Shown: in pieces, positions 17,701 to 25,373 of the stretch
Position numbering within the stretch: position 1 is the stretch's first letter
Layout: each line of letters opens with the position of its first letter
Assembly (NCBI RefSeq): GCF_003330845.1
Contig: NZ_CP026121.1
Coordinates: 3,825,501-3,889,500 of the forward strand
Direction of reading: 5' to 3'
Length of the DNA: 64,000 nt
Source of the DNA: Streptomyces sp. Go-475
GTDB lineage: Bacteria; Actinomycetota; Actinomycetes; Streptomycetales; Streptomycetaceae
The notes under the pieces: generated by a model
The model's database searches: none
What the model was told of the DNA's origin: nothing
Seen by the model: the letters and a program-made list of their open reading frames with translations, nothing else
Position numbers and translations under genes: made by a program

Positions 17701-19406
17701 CCTCACTTCAGTTCGGTGACCTGATCTCGGAGCTAGTACACCAGTCCGATCTGGAGTGGCAGATCGGAGACGTCTCGCTGTTTTTCAGCAGGGTTGGCTA
17801 CTTTCTCCCTGACAGAGGTCTCCTGCCGCTGGTGACTGGCGACTACCCGGAGGGCCACACATCACGCGCCGCCCATTTCTTCTACAACATGCCCGCTCCG
17901 GTGTTGCGATGGCGTCTGCGCGTGCTGTACCGGGCCGGGTTGTGCGAGCACACTTCGCTGCCGGAGTCCGGCCCGTCCGGTGAGCTGTGGGCACGCCCGT
18001 CGGACCTGCTCCTCCTTGCACGTGGGTATGCGAGACTTCCGCGCTGGAACGTGACGTACCGCAGGTGGCGCGATGACTCCTCGTGGCATCACCCGGCGGC
18101 CAAGCTCGGCTCCCTGTTCCGCTGGAGAGATCCCGCCGAGCAGCTTGGCGCCGCTGAAGTGTTCCGGCTGAGTCAGTGCTCACAGCATCCGCCTGCCGAG
18201 GTAGCCGCCCGGATGACCGCACTGGGTTTTCGAGTGGAGCCCCTGTCGGGCTGCACCCGCGCGAACTGTGATGACCTCCCACTGCTGAAGCCGATGGGGG
18301 ACCCGTCAGGCTGGTTGACTCCCGGCTCAGTGCTCTCCGCCACGCAGGTCTGCGTCAGCGCGGTACGGCGGGCCTGCTCCACCCTCGAAGCCGTGCAACG
18401 TCTGGGGGAACTGGGTTTCACCGTTCCGACGGACTACCCGGATCGGGACCACTGGACCGACGAGGAACGCAACATCATCAGCAACCTGTGGTCGTCGTAT
18501 GCCACTCCCCTGGACCCGGAAGCGGCTCTGTCGATCTCTCAGGCCCAGCTGACCGCGGTGGCGCACAGTACGGACATGACCATCCGCCAGGTCGTGAAGT
18601 TCCTGTCGGAGATCGGCTTTCTTCTGCCCACCGAATCTTCGGCGTTTCCCGAACCGACGGCCGACGACCAGGCTCTCCTCCTGTGCGGTGGCCAGCGTCC
18701 CTGGGCAGACCAAGAGGTCTCACTGCTCTACATGGCCGCTGTCGCCCGCCGCATCAACCGACCGGTACACGAGGTGGCGGCACGACTGTGCGAACTGGGG
18801 TACGCCGTAGCGCATGTCCCCGACGACGCGACCCAGTTGCCCTCGCGCGCGCAGATGGCCTTGGTGAACCCGAGTGTCACACTGGACGTGAGCCGTCCGT
18901 TGCCCTTGCGCGACGTGGCCAGCTCCGCCGAGCAGGCAGGTGTCTCGCTGTCCGAGGCCATCGATCACTACACATCGCTGGGTTTCCCATGCTCAGTGAG
19001 CTCCGAGGCGGTGTCCCGTGTCAGGACGGCGGCGCACCCCCTGTTCATGCCCGAGCGGATTCCCGACCCCGCTTCGTTCGGCCCTGTATCCCCAGCCGCT
19101 GTTCAGGCCCTGGGTCAAAGGGCCTCCACCACCCTCGCCGGTTTCGGCTACGACCTCATCCCCCCGTCCGAATCCTGGCTCAGAGAACGGGAACTCGAAA
19201 AAGACCTCCTCCAGTCCCTGACCACCGAAGCCCACTCCCCCTCCCCCACCCACCCCGACGACCCCCCGCTCACCCTCGTCACCCTGGCCGTCGTAGCCAT
19301 GTCGGCCGGCAGGACGCTCCGCGACACCGCTCTCAAGGCCACCGAACTCGGTATGCGCCACGAGGTCGAGGACTGGTTCCCGGACCCCGAAAACCCGTCG
19401 CCCTGA
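14748..19406 (+). CDS. Caspase - helical domain - Hsp90-type ATPase - wHTH-repeat protein (predicted conflict effector)
   Basis: A 1552-residue multidomain protein. Residues 1-255 are a C14 caspase: strand KALLIGASEYDDPRIQDLPF, catalytic His82 in LLSGHGQHF and catalytic Cys132 in LVDACREG. Residues about 290-640 are helical, probably the degraded HD domain called iHD-CE in such systems. Residues about 645-870 are a GHKL (Hsp90-like) ATPase: N-box RELYQNALDAL near 665, G1 box CRDNGIGMG near 714, G2 NSRFGIGVLSYFM near 763. After an Hsp90-middle-like stretch, residues 1055-1535 hold about seven copies of a 65-80 residue repeat ending in L.ELGF.VP. The design suggests a self-inhibited protease released by ATPase or repeat sensing, causing cell suicide or regulated proteolysis. 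It follows a Pepco-like gene. Confidence 0.85.
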   Translation: MPQHKALLIGASEYDDPRIQDLPFVRDDLQRVRDALVERGFQSADIVESKRGITPNTVNGRIRGFLRDAGPGDTLLVLLSGHGQHFEGKDFLIPEDATFDVGVFADSCIEIGWERELEDSPASHVVFLVDACREGIDRDTMAAPPGVQPWPRRKVANALRRKVAYVYACTAPQLALFVGEKETVRPGCDPGTQPGESFSLFSRALADTIAADPHALRLHEFAARIQTRVEELHRAYGKTRPVQQVTVVTETAAAPGGEDFPLLPGPDRRTETHPWIRSTEQHPIWQRTPDGPARHLLQETCAALAARLATAYEGAAHALRDDPWHDAELAQRTHVRLGFLTRLLADGVQLSASEAALAVLLPLVEQAFWAQEAAQRVGVLGADLCPGGPDHSRFRKFGQGFPRLKRRLLTLHDKTAARGSVERIRWWLFHRWLIQQPELYAAEALKSLLGEVTSGSDQPPWVADALAADRLMRLLKDHRTAPFSVRRTAAHPAGAAPHEDHDVIAATTGDEHELRTPLVSALLKAAYAMAVDPVDLPEIVVEHIGIYDSVDLGELLATVRRSDWRHSGVGRSLNAVCTHPAVQIALREHAGRVDTLLREINRRDNPALAPLGALPPYADGSRVRLDGNTPDQLSDGIRFQLAEDRVQELLMGEQLYGDRELAVRELYQNALDALRYRDCRTQYLQRTGRPTAPWEGRIAFVQGVGSDGRPYLECRDNGIGMGITELGSVFSQGGTRFVDLPEYIEEQVAWSELPEPKLRLYPNSRFGIGVLSYFMLADEIVVRTCRMDRTGRPGRLLQVTIAGPGNLFRVEDLGEGTDPGTTVRLMLSRQGKNVSCVETLQRLLWVAPYRTSAVHGSREHSWAPGELSRTALAMELSKRQPRRRYENHVCIESDSPDLWWTGNKGIILSDGLLTDSDRFHPSRLPYGIVVNLHGAHAPVLTVDRRRVRSFDSSYVRALMTSVAPSLTRPGLPLPTFNWLTEVSVSSLQFGDLISELVHQSDLEWQIGDVSLFFSRVGYFLPDRGLLPLVTGDYPEGHTSRAAHFFYNMPAPVLRWRLRVLYRAGLCEHTSLPESGPSGELWARPSDLLLLARGYARLPRWNVTYRRWRDDSSWHHPAAKLGSLFRWRDPAEQLGAAEVFRLSQCSQHPPAEVAARMTALGFRVEPLSGCTRANCDDLPLLKPMGDPSGWLTPGSVLSATQVCVSAVRRACSTLEAVQRLGELGFTVPTDYPDRDHWTDEERNIISNLWSSYATPLDPEAALSISQAQLTAVAHSTDMTIRQVVKFLSEIGFLLPTESSAFPEPTADDQALLLCGGQRPWADQEVSLLYMAAVARRINRPVHEVAARLCELGYAVAHVPDDATQLPSRAQMALVNPSVTLDVSRPLPLRDVASSAEQAGVSLSEAIDHYTSLGFPCSVSSEAVSRVRTAAHPLFMPERIPDPASFGPVSPAAVQALGQRASTTLAGFGYDLIPPSESWLRERELEKDLLQSLTTEAHSPSPTHPDDPPLTLVTLAVVAMSAGRTLRDTALKATELGMRHEVEDWFPDPENPSP

Positions 19407-19433
19407 CCCGGTGGCGCCCGTAACCTGCCCACC

Positions 19434-20513
19434 ATGTGGACCACGGGCGCGGAACAGGTGGAGCAGGCCGTCGGTGAGTGTGTCGGGCTGCTGGGGACGG
19501 TCACCGAGCGGGACTGGGAAGGGGCCCGGGCCGGGCGGCTGGAGTGGAGCTGCCGGGAGGCGGCCGTGCACATCGCCGAGGATCTGGTCGCGTACGCGGG
19601 GCAGCTCGCAGGGCGGGAGCCCGACGGGTACACGCCGTTCGAGATCTCCCTGGAGGAGGGCACCGACAACGCGGGCGCGCTGCGCGTGATCCGTACGACG
19701 GGCGCGCTGTTCGCCGCCACGCTCCGGACCACCCCGCGCGAGGTCCGCGCCTTCCACCCGTACCCGTTCCGCAGCGCGAACCGCGAGGGCTTCGCCGCGA
19801 TGGGCGTGGCCGAGACGCTGCTGCACACCCACGACATCGCCGAGGGGCTCGGCACCACGTACGAACCCGACCCGGCGCTGTGCGAGTTCGTGCTCACCCG
19901 GATCTTCCCGCACGTCCAGCCGGGGCCCACACCGTGGCAGACCCTGCTGTGGGCCACCGGCCGCGGCGAGCTGCCCGGGCGCGCCCCCGTCACCGCGTGG
20001 CGCTGGAGCAACAACCTGGTGATCGAGACCGACCGGCTCACCCTCGAGGGCGTCACCCCGGCGGCGGCCACCGACCTGTCCACGGTCGGCGACGGCGGCT
20101 TCACGTGGCTGGAGGGCGGCCCGGTCGAGGGCACCCGGGTGGGTGCCGGGCTGATGTACAAGCAGTACGAGGACGGCGTCCACCGGCCGGAGTGGGGCAT
20201 GTACGTGCTGGTCCGGCGGGAGGACGACCGCGCGCTCGGGGCGATGGGCTTCCACGGCGTCCCGGACGGGGCGGGGCGGGTCGAGATCGGGTACGACCTG
20301 GTCGAGGCGGCCCGCGGTCACGGCTACGCCACCGAGGCGCTGCGGGCGCTGTCGTCCTGGGCGCTGGGCAGGGACGAGGTGCGCACCGTCGTCGCGAACG
20401 TCGAGCGGGGCAACACGCCCTCGCAGAAGGTGCTCGCGCGGGCCGGTTTCAGCCAGGTCGCCGAGGACCCCGAGCACCTGACCTACGAACTGGGCGCGTC
20501 CGGCGCCCGGTAA
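19434..20513 (+). CDS. Fusion of a mycothiol-transferase-like (DinB fold) domain and a GNAT acetyltransferase
   Basis: A 359-residue protein. Residues 1-190 are a DinB/MDMPI-like helical bundle: LEWSCREAAVHIAEDLVAYAGQL and GVAETLLHTHDIAEGLG contain the spaced His residues that bind metal in the family. Residues 195-355 are a GNAT domain of the RimJ/L type: TDRLTLEGVTP at the start, YDLVEAARGHGYATEALRAL (acetyl-CoA binding) and NVERGNTPSQKVLARAGF near the end. Separate genes are the norm, so this is a fusion. Its 3' end overlaps the convergent DUF4031 gene by 31 bp. Substrate unknown. Confidence 0.85.
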   Translation: MWTTGAEQVEQAVGECVGLLGTVTERDWEGARAGRLEWSCREAAVHIAEDLVAYAGQLAGREPDGYTPFEISLEEGTDNAGALRVIRTTGALFAATLRTTPREVRAFHPYPFRSANREGFAAMGVAETLLHTHDIAEGLGTTYEPDPALCEFVLTRIFPHVQPGPTPWQTLLWATGRGELPGRAPVTAWRWSNNLVIETDRLTLEGVTPAAATDLSTVGDGGFTWLEGGPVEGTRVGAGLMYKQYEDGVHRPEWGMYVLVRREDDRALGAMGFHGVPDGAGRVEIGYDLVEAARGHGYATEALRALSSWALGRDEVRTVVANVERGNTPSQKVLARAGFSQVAEDPEHLTYELGASGAR

Positions 20514-20770
20514 CGCCCCTTCGGCCTCCGCAGCCCGGCCGCGTGCAGCAGCCGCACCACCTCGCGGCTGCTGACCTCCACCGCCCCGGCCGCCACCACG
20601 TCCGCGTACCGCTGGGCGGGGATGTCGTAGTGGTCGCGTTCGAAGGCGCGGCGGGGTACGCCCAGGCGGGCGGCGAAGGCGTGGAGTTCGTCGTAGGAGA
20701 CGTCGCTGACCAGGTGGGACCACATGCGGCCGTGGCCGGGCCAGGTCGGCGGGTCGATGTAGACCGTCAC
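20483..20770 (-). CDS. DUF4031 domain protein
   Basis: A 95-residue protein from GTG 20770: TVYIDPPTWPGHGRMWSHLVSDVSYDELHAFAARLGVPRRAFERDHYDIPAQRY is the DUF4031 pattern, with conserved Asp, His and Trp residues. Function is unknown. It is the downstream gene of a likely two-gene operon with the 127-residue gene at 20778-21161, their ends lying 7 bp apart, and it overlaps the convergent fusion acetyltransferase. Confidence 0.88.
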   Translation of the reverse strand: MTVYIDPPTWPGHGRMWSHLVSDVSYDELHAFAARLGVPRRAFERDHYDIPAQRYADVVAAGAVEVSSREVVRLLHAAGLRRPKGRYRAPDAPSS

Positions 20771-20777
20771 CGGGGCC

Positions 20778-21161
20778 TCACGAGGACGCGGCTCCGCCGA
20801 GCGCCTCGCCCAGCGAGCCCACCGCCGCCACCTTCACCCCGGCCTCGCTGCACACCCAGTGCGGGTCGGGCCCCAACTCGGGCTCCACGTCCAGCGCGTG
20901 CGGCTCGCCCGTGCCGCACACCGGGCACAGCGGCCAGCGGCCGTACCGCTCCAGCAGGGCGTCCTGAACGTCCTGCGCGACCAGCCCGGCCACGAACGGC
21001 GCGCCCTCCGGCCACTGCTCGACCCACCACCGCCGCTGCGTGACGGACTCCTCGACCAGCGAGACGACGTCCGCCTCGGCGACGCGTCCCGCGACGAGGT
21101 CGGCCAGCACGAGGGCGCGCGCGGCGTGCAGGGCCTGCTCCAGGGGGCTGATGGGGTCCAT
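20778..21161 (-). CDS. Conserved hypothetical protein with CxxC and distal Cys
   Basis: A 127-residue protein from ATG 21161 (MDPISPLEQALHAARALVLADLVAG). The N-terminal half is helical; PLCPVCGTGEPHALDVEPELGPDPHWVCSEAG carries a CxxC and a later Cys plus His, a possible zinc site. The reading frame is open far upstream, but the ATG at 21161 is followed by the conserved start of the family and lies just downstream of the divergent murR promoter. Function not recognised. Confidence 0.75.
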   Translation of the reverse strand: MDPISPLEQALHAARALVLADLVAGRVAEADVVSLVEESVTQRRWWVEQWPEGAPFVAGLVAQDVQDALLERYGRWPLCPVCGTGEPHALDVEPELGPDPHWVCSEAGVKVAAVGSLGEALGGAASS

Positions 21162-21198
21162 GCACCCATTGTGCGCACTCTTGACCACAACGCCGAGC

Positions 21199-21246
21199 CG
21201 AAAATATCTTTCACAGGTGACCCGCAGAGTGAAGGAAATTTTCGCC
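21199..21246. promoter_or_regulatory. Two GAAA/TTTC inverted repeats at the start of the RpiR gene
   Basis: GAAAATATCTTTC at about 21200-21212 and GAAATTTTC at about 21236-21244 are AT-rich inverted repeats in very GC-rich surroundings, flanking the proposed start of the MurR/RpiR regulator gene. Proteins of this family often bind their own promoter at such sites. Autoregulation is inferred. Confidence 0.35.
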
Positions 21247-22152
21247 AGCGAGCGCGGTGGCCCGGCCGGCTCGCCCGGTACCCCGCCCGCCCCCGCCGCC
21301 CTCGCGGCCAAGGTCCGCACGCTGGCCCCGTCGATGACGCGCTCCATGCAGCGCGTCGCCGAGGCCGTCGCGGGCGACCCGGCCGGCTGCGCGGCCCTCA
21401 CGGTCACCGGCCTCGCCGAGCTCACCGGCACCAGCGAGGCGACCGTCGTACGCACCGCCCGCCTGCTCGGCTATCCGGGTTACCGGGACCTGCGCCTGGC
21501 CCTCGCCGGACTCGCCGCGCAGCAGCAGTCCGGCCGGGCCCCCGCCATAACGACGGACATCGCGGTGGACGACCCGATCGCCGACGTGGTCGCCAAGCTC
21601 GCCTACGACGAGCAGCAGACCCTCGCCGACACGGCCGCCGGCCTGGACACGGCCCAACTGGGCGCGGCCGTCGCGGCCCTGGCCACGGCCCGCCGCACGG
21701 ACGTGTACGGCGTCGGGGCGTCCGGGCTGGTCGCCCAGGACCTCACGCAGAAGCTGCTGCGCATAGGGCTGATCGCGCACGCCCACAGCGATCCGCACCT
21801 GGCCGTCACCAACGCCGTGCAGCTGCGGGCGGGCGATGTCGCGATCGCCATCACGCACTCGGGGTCGACGGGCGACGTCATCGAGCCGCTGCGGGTCGCC
21901 TTCGAGCGCGGGGCGACGACGGTGGCGATCACCGGCCGCCCGGACGGCCCCGTCAGCCAGTACGCCGACCACGTCCTCACCACCTCCACCGCCCGCGAGA
22001 GCGAACTGCGCCCCGCGGCGATGTCGTCCCGGACCGGACAGCTCCTTGTGGTGGACTGCCTCTTCGTGGGGGTGGCGCAGCGGACGTACGAGTCTGCGGC
22101 GCCGGCGCTCTCGGCGTCGTACGAGGCGCTGGCCCACCGGCACCGTCCCTGA
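21217..22152 (+). CDS. MurR/RpiR family transcriptional regulator
   Basis: A 311-residue regulator. The RpiR-type HTH is seen at residues about 25-100 (MTRSMQRVAEAVAGD, VTGLAELTGTSEATVVRTARLLGYPGYRDLRLALA). The SIS sugar-phosphate isomerase domain follows (TDVYGVGASGLVAQDLTQKLLRIG, GDVAIAITHSGSTGDVIEPLRVAFERGA). It lies 46 bp before murQ, so it likely senses N-acetylmuramate 6-phosphate or a related amino-sugar phosphate and controls muropeptide recycling. GTG 21217 is chosen; GTG 21229 is an alternative. No strong ribosome binding site precedes either, so a leaderless mRNA is possible. Confidence 0.9.
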   Translation: MTRRVKEIFASERGGPAGSPGTPPAPAALAAKVRTLAPSMTRSMQRVAEAVAGDPAGCAALTVTGLAELTGTSEATVVRTARLLGYPGYRDLRLALAGLAAQQQSGRAPAITTDIAVDDPIADVVAKLAYDEQQTLADTAAGLDTAQLGAAVAALATARRTDVYGVGASGLVAQDLTQKLLRIGLIAHAHSDPHLAVTNAVQLRAGDVAIAITHSGSTGDVIEPLRVAFERGATTVAITGRPDGPVSQYADHVLTTSTARESELRPAAMSSRTGQLLVVDCLFVGVAQRTYESAAPALSASYEALAHRHRP

Positions 22153-22198
22153 GGCAGCCGCCCCGCCCAGCACCGGAAAGACACGGAAAGAGCCGTCC

Positions 22199-23134
22199 AT
22201 GACCTCCACCTCCGACCCCCGTGATCTGAGAACCGAGTTGGAGTCCCTGACCACCGAGGCCTTCCGGCCGGAGCTCGCGGACATCGACCGGCTGCCCACC
22301 CTGGACATCGCCCGGCTGATGAACGGCGAGGACGCGACCGTGGCCGGGGCGGTCGCGGCGCGGCTGCCGCGGATCGCCGCCGCGATCGACGCCGTGGCGG
22401 AGCGGATGGCCCGGGGCGGCCGACTGGTCTACGCGGGCGCGGGCACGGCGGGCCGGCTGGGCGTCCTGGACGCCTCGGAGTGCCCGCCCACCTTCAACAC
22501 CGACCCGTCCCGGGTGGTCGGCCTGATCGCGGGCGGCCCGCAGGCCGTGGTCACCTCGGTCGAGGGCGCGGAGGACTCCCGGGAACTGGCCCACGCCGAC
22601 CTGGAGCCCCTCGGTCTGACCCCCGACGACACGGTGGTCGGCGTCTCCGCCTCCGGCCGCACGCCCTACGCCATCGGCGCCGTCGAGTACGCCCGCGCCC
22701 GCCGCTGCCTCACCATCGGCCTCGCCTGCAACTCCGGCAGCCCGCTCGCGGCCGCCGCCGACCACGGCATCGAGATCGTCGTCGGGCCCGAACTGCTCAC
22801 CGGCTCCACCCGCCTGAAGGCCGGGACGGCGCAGAAGCTCGTCCTCAACATGATCTCGACGATCACGATGATCCGGCTGGGCAAGACCTACGGGAACCTG
22901 ATGGTCGACGTCCGCGCCTCCAACGACAAGCTCCGCGCCCGGTCCCACCGCATCGTCGCCCTCGCCACCGGCGCCGACGACCAGGAGATCGAACGGGCCC
23001 TGTCCGCCACGGACGGCGAGGTCAAGCACGCGATCCTCACCATCCTGGCCGCCGTGGACGGCCCGACGGCGGCCCGCCTGCTGGAGCAGTCCGACGGCCA
23101 TCTGCGCGCGGCCCTCGCGGCGGCGACGGACTGA
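22199..23134 (+). CDS. murQ: N-acetylmuramic acid 6-phosphate etherase
   Basis: A 311-residue SIS-domain lyase that cleaves the D-lactyl ether of MurNAc-6-P to give GlcNAc-6-P, feeding cell-wall sugar into the NagA route (nagA lies at 41 kb). Recognisable elements: LESLTTEAFRPELADIDRLPTLDIARLMN, LVYAGAGTAGRLGVLDASECPPTF (phosphosugar loop), GVSASGRTPYAIGAVEYA, and the terminal KHAILTILAAVDGPTAARLLEQSDGHLR. The first ~20 residues and length agree with the family. GGAAAG upstream at about 22184-22189. Confidence 0.95.
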   Translation: MTSTSDPRDLRTELESLTTEAFRPELADIDRLPTLDIARLMNGEDATVAGAVAARLPRIAAAIDAVAERMARGGRLVYAGAGTAGRLGVLDASECPPTFNTDPSRVVGLIAGGPQAVVTSVEGAEDSRELAHADLEPLGLTPDDTVVGVSASGRTPYAIGAVEYARARRCLTIGLACNSGSPLAAAADHGIEIVVGPELLTGSTRLKAGTAQKLVLNMISTITMIRLGKTYGNLMVDVRASNDKLRARSHRIVALATGADDQEIERALSATDGEVKHAILTILAAVDGPTAARLLEQSDGHLRAALAAATD

Positions 23135-23143
23135 CCCCTCCGC

Positions 23144-23653
23144 TCAGCGGAACCGGGCGACGTACGCGTCGAACGGCTCGATCCCGACGCCCGCGCGCAG
23201 CTCGTCCACGCGCTCGGGCTCGGCGCAGGGCCAGGGAATCGGCGAACCGTCCTTGCGCACTCCGGCGATCTGCGTGCCGTAGATCTGCGCCCGGCCCTCG
23301 TTGACGAACGTGCGGTCGCGCAGGAAGGCCAGGTCGCGGGCCTCCGCGGCGCCCGCCGCGACAGCCTGCTCCATCAGCCGCAGGGCCCGCCGCTGCACGT
23401 CCAGTTGCCGGTCGGCGTGCTGGGCGATCAGCCAGGCTGCCCGGGCGGCGTCCTCGCCGACGCGTTCCGCCGTGGGCCAGCCGTACGCGTCCATGATCTC
23501 GGCCAGCCGGTCACCGTGCCGCGCGGTCAGCCGCCGCCACTCCAGCTGCTCGGCCGGGTCGTCGCTGTTCGCCGCGCCGGTCGTCGCCACGCGGTGATCG
23601 GCGGCGGCCATGGCCGTCAGCTCCTCCGCGAGGGCCGCGAGATCCTGTTCCAC
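23144..23653 (-). CDS. DUF6624 domain protein
   Basis: A 169-residue protein from GTG 23653. The conserved core is VGEDAARAAWLIAQHADRQLDVQRRALRLM followed by AFLRDRTFVNEGRAQIYGTQI and PWPCAEPERVDELRAGVGIEPF, the DUF6624 pattern with a conserved QxYGTQ. Helical, no signal peptide, function unknown. Convergent with murQ, 9 bp between stops. Confidence 0.82.
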   Translation of the reverse strand: MEQDLAALAEELTAMAAADHRVATTGAANSDDPAEQLEWRRLTARHGDRLAEIMDAYGWPTAERVGEDAARAAWLIAQHADRQLDVQRRALRLMEQAVAAGAAEARDLAFLRDRTFVNEGRAQIYGTQIAGVRKDGSPIPWPCAEPERVDELRAGVGIEPFDAYVARFR

Positions 23654-23781
23654 CGTGAACTCCCCTTTTTCTTACTGACGTTGCTGAAAACCCTAAAACG
23701 GCAATCGGCACACAAAGATCATTCCGGAGTACGGTGACACGCGCCCCCGACCGCTGGGACACTGGATCTACGCCGCGCGGC

Positions 23782-24030
23782 TCACGACACGCACCGCCCC
23801 TCCCGGTTCAATTGCCGCACCCGCGCCCGCAGCGCCTCCCCCACCGGCAGCGAGCGGAGCACGTCGGTCAGCTGCTCGGCCGTCCGTACGTTGCAGCGCC
23901 CCAGGTCGACCAACGCGAACGGCTCCTCACTCGCGGCCGTGACCGGATCGACGCACAGGGACGGCAGCACGACTCCGACTCCCGCGAGGGCTTCCCGCAG
24001 CGACTCCACGATCTCTTCGGTCGAGCGCAC
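23782..24030 (-). CDS. Small conserved hypothetical protein next to the HTH regulator
   Basis: An 82-residue protein from GTG 24030: MRSTEEIVESLREALAGVGVV, then FALVDLGRCNVRTAEQLTDVLR and GEALRARVRQLNREGRCVS. It looks like an all-alpha protein with one beta turn. No family recognised with certainty. It is divergent from the DUF5753 regulator gene (115 bp between starts) and could be controlled by it. Confidence 0.65.
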   Translation of the reverse strand: MRSTEEIVESLREALAGVGVVLPSLCVDPVTAASEEPFALVDLGRCNVRTAEQLTDVLRSLPVGEALRARVRQLNREGRCVS

Positions 24031-24144
24031 CTTGTCCTACCTCCACGCTGAGTTTGTGATTCACCACACAGCGTGGTCGCCCGGCGCCTAACCTGGCCAT
24101 ACACGGCGTCCCAACAACCCCAGGTGTACGACAGGGAGTTGCCC

Positions 24145-24984
24145 ATGCCCGGATCCAGGGATCTCGACCCGTCCTCCTCCCCTCGGGCCCTCCTCGGCGC
24201 GGAACTCCGCCACGCCCGCGAGAAGGCCGGCCTCAGCCAGGAGGAACTCGGCCAGCGGCTGTTCGTGAGCGGCTCGTTCATCGGCCAACTGGAGGCGGGC
24301 ACGCGGCGGATGCAGCGGGAGTACGCGCGACTGCTGGACGAGGCGCTGGGTACGGAGGACTTCTTCCAGCGGCACTGCGGGGCGGCGGCGAAGTCGAAGT
24401 ATCCGGACCACTTCGCGGAGGCGGCAGAGGCGGAGTTGCAGGCGACCGAGATCCGGGAGTACGCGCCCCTCCTGATCCCCGGCCTGCTCCAGACGCCCGC
24501 CTACGCGCGAGCCGTCTGCCGGGCCTACCAGCCGACGGCTCCCGAGGAGAAGATCGAGGAGTTCGTCGCCGCGCGGATCGAGCGCGCCCGCCTCCTCAGC
24601 GATCCAACAGAGCCCTTGTTGTGGGCGGTGATTGACGAATCCGCACTACGACGGGCGACAGGGGGACGCAAGGTGATGGCGGAGGCGTTGCGCCACATCA
24701 CAGACCTGGGCCGCCGTGGCCGGGCCATCGTCCAGGTGCTGCCGTTCGACGCGGGAGCGCACGCCGCGATGGAGGGCTCGATGAAGTTGATGGACTTCGA
24801 GGATGCCCCTCCGCTGGTCTACTTCGAAGGCGTGGGCATCGGGCGGCTGGAGGACGACCCGGCCGTCATCAAGCACCAGAGGTTCACCTATCAACTGCTG
24901 ACGGCCTGCGCACTCTCCCCCGAGAACTCCCTGGCCGTCATCGAAGCGATGGCCCAGGATTACATCCATGAGCAGCATCACTGA
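24145..24984 (+). CDS. HTH regulator with DUF5753 domain (Scr1/BldB-system type)
   Basis: A 279-residue protein from ATG 24145 with AGGGAG upstream. Residues 15-75 form an Xre-type HTH: LLGAELRHAREKAGLSQEELGQRLFVSGSFIGQLEAGTRR. The rest is DUF5753, with the usual signature EIREYAPLLIPGLLQTPAYARAV and LWAVIDESALRR. These proteins pair with small DUF397 proteins in tens of copies per Streptomyces genome and can act like toxin-antitoxin or developmental regulators (WhiJ type). The DUF397 gene overlaps its 3' end by 17 bp, so the two are translationally coupled. Confidence 0.92.
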   Translation: MPGSRDLDPSSSPRALLGAELRHAREKAGLSQEELGQRLFVSGSFIGQLEAGTRRMQREYARLLDEALGTEDFFQRHCGAAAKSKYPDHFAEAAEAELQATEIREYAPLLIPGLLQTPAYARAVCRAYQPTAPEEKIEEFVAARIERARLLSDPTEPLLWAVIDESALRRATGGRKVMAEALRHITDLGRRGRAIVQVLPFDAGAHAAMEGSMKLMDFEDAPPLVYFEGVGIGRLEDDPAVIKHQRFTYQLLTACALSPENSLAVIEAMAQDYIHEQHH

Positions 24985-25165
24985 GGCCACCTGGCACAGG
25001 TCCAGCTACAGCGGTGGCAGCGGCGGCAACTGCCTCGAAGTAGCCGACGGCCACCCCACCGCCGTCCCTGTCCGCGACTCCAAGAACCCCCGCGGCCCGA
25101 AGCTCGTGTTCCGGGCCACCGCCTGGGCCGCGTTCGTCGCGAACCTCAAGGACGAGACGGCCTGA
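24968..25165 (+). CDS. DUF397 domain protein, partner of the upstream HTH regulator
   Basis: A 65-residue protein: ATWHRSSYSGGSGGNCLEVADGHPTAVPVRDSKNPRGPKLVF is the complete DUF397 signature (WxKSSYSG...NCVEVA...VRDSK.P.GP.L.F). It starts inside the end of the regulator gene. DUF397 proteins are small, acidic and counteract or modulate their HTH-DUF5753 partner. Inference of pairing rests on the overlap and on the known family association. Confidence 0.93.
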   Translation: MSSITEATWHRSSYSGGSGGNCLEVADGHPTAVPVRDSKNPRGPKLVFRATAWAAFVANLKDETA

Positions 25166-25305
25166 GCTTCGGGGCCCGGGCTTCGAGCCCTCTTTTCAAG
25201 GAATGGGTGGAGGGCCTCAACCCGCCCTCCCACCCCGAGAGTTGACGGGCAGCGTTCGGCTTGCCACGGACGGTGACCAACCTCTAGCGTTCCCGCATAC
25301 GCAAC

Positions 25306-25340
25306 AGCCCCCGCTCGGTGCGCCAACACCTGCGGGGGCT
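25306..25340 (+). terminator. Hairpin (terminator or attenuator) before the zinc-ribbon regulator gene
   Basis: AGCCCCCGC at 25306-25314 pairs with GCGGGGGCT at 25332-25340 around a 17-base loop. It follows the DUF397 gene by about 140 bp and precedes the ATG at 25374 by 33 bp, so it may be the terminator of the upstream pair or an attenuator of the downstream gene. Confidence 0.5.
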
Positions 25341-25373
25341 TAACCAGCGGCATCGAAGAAGAGGTTCGATCCC

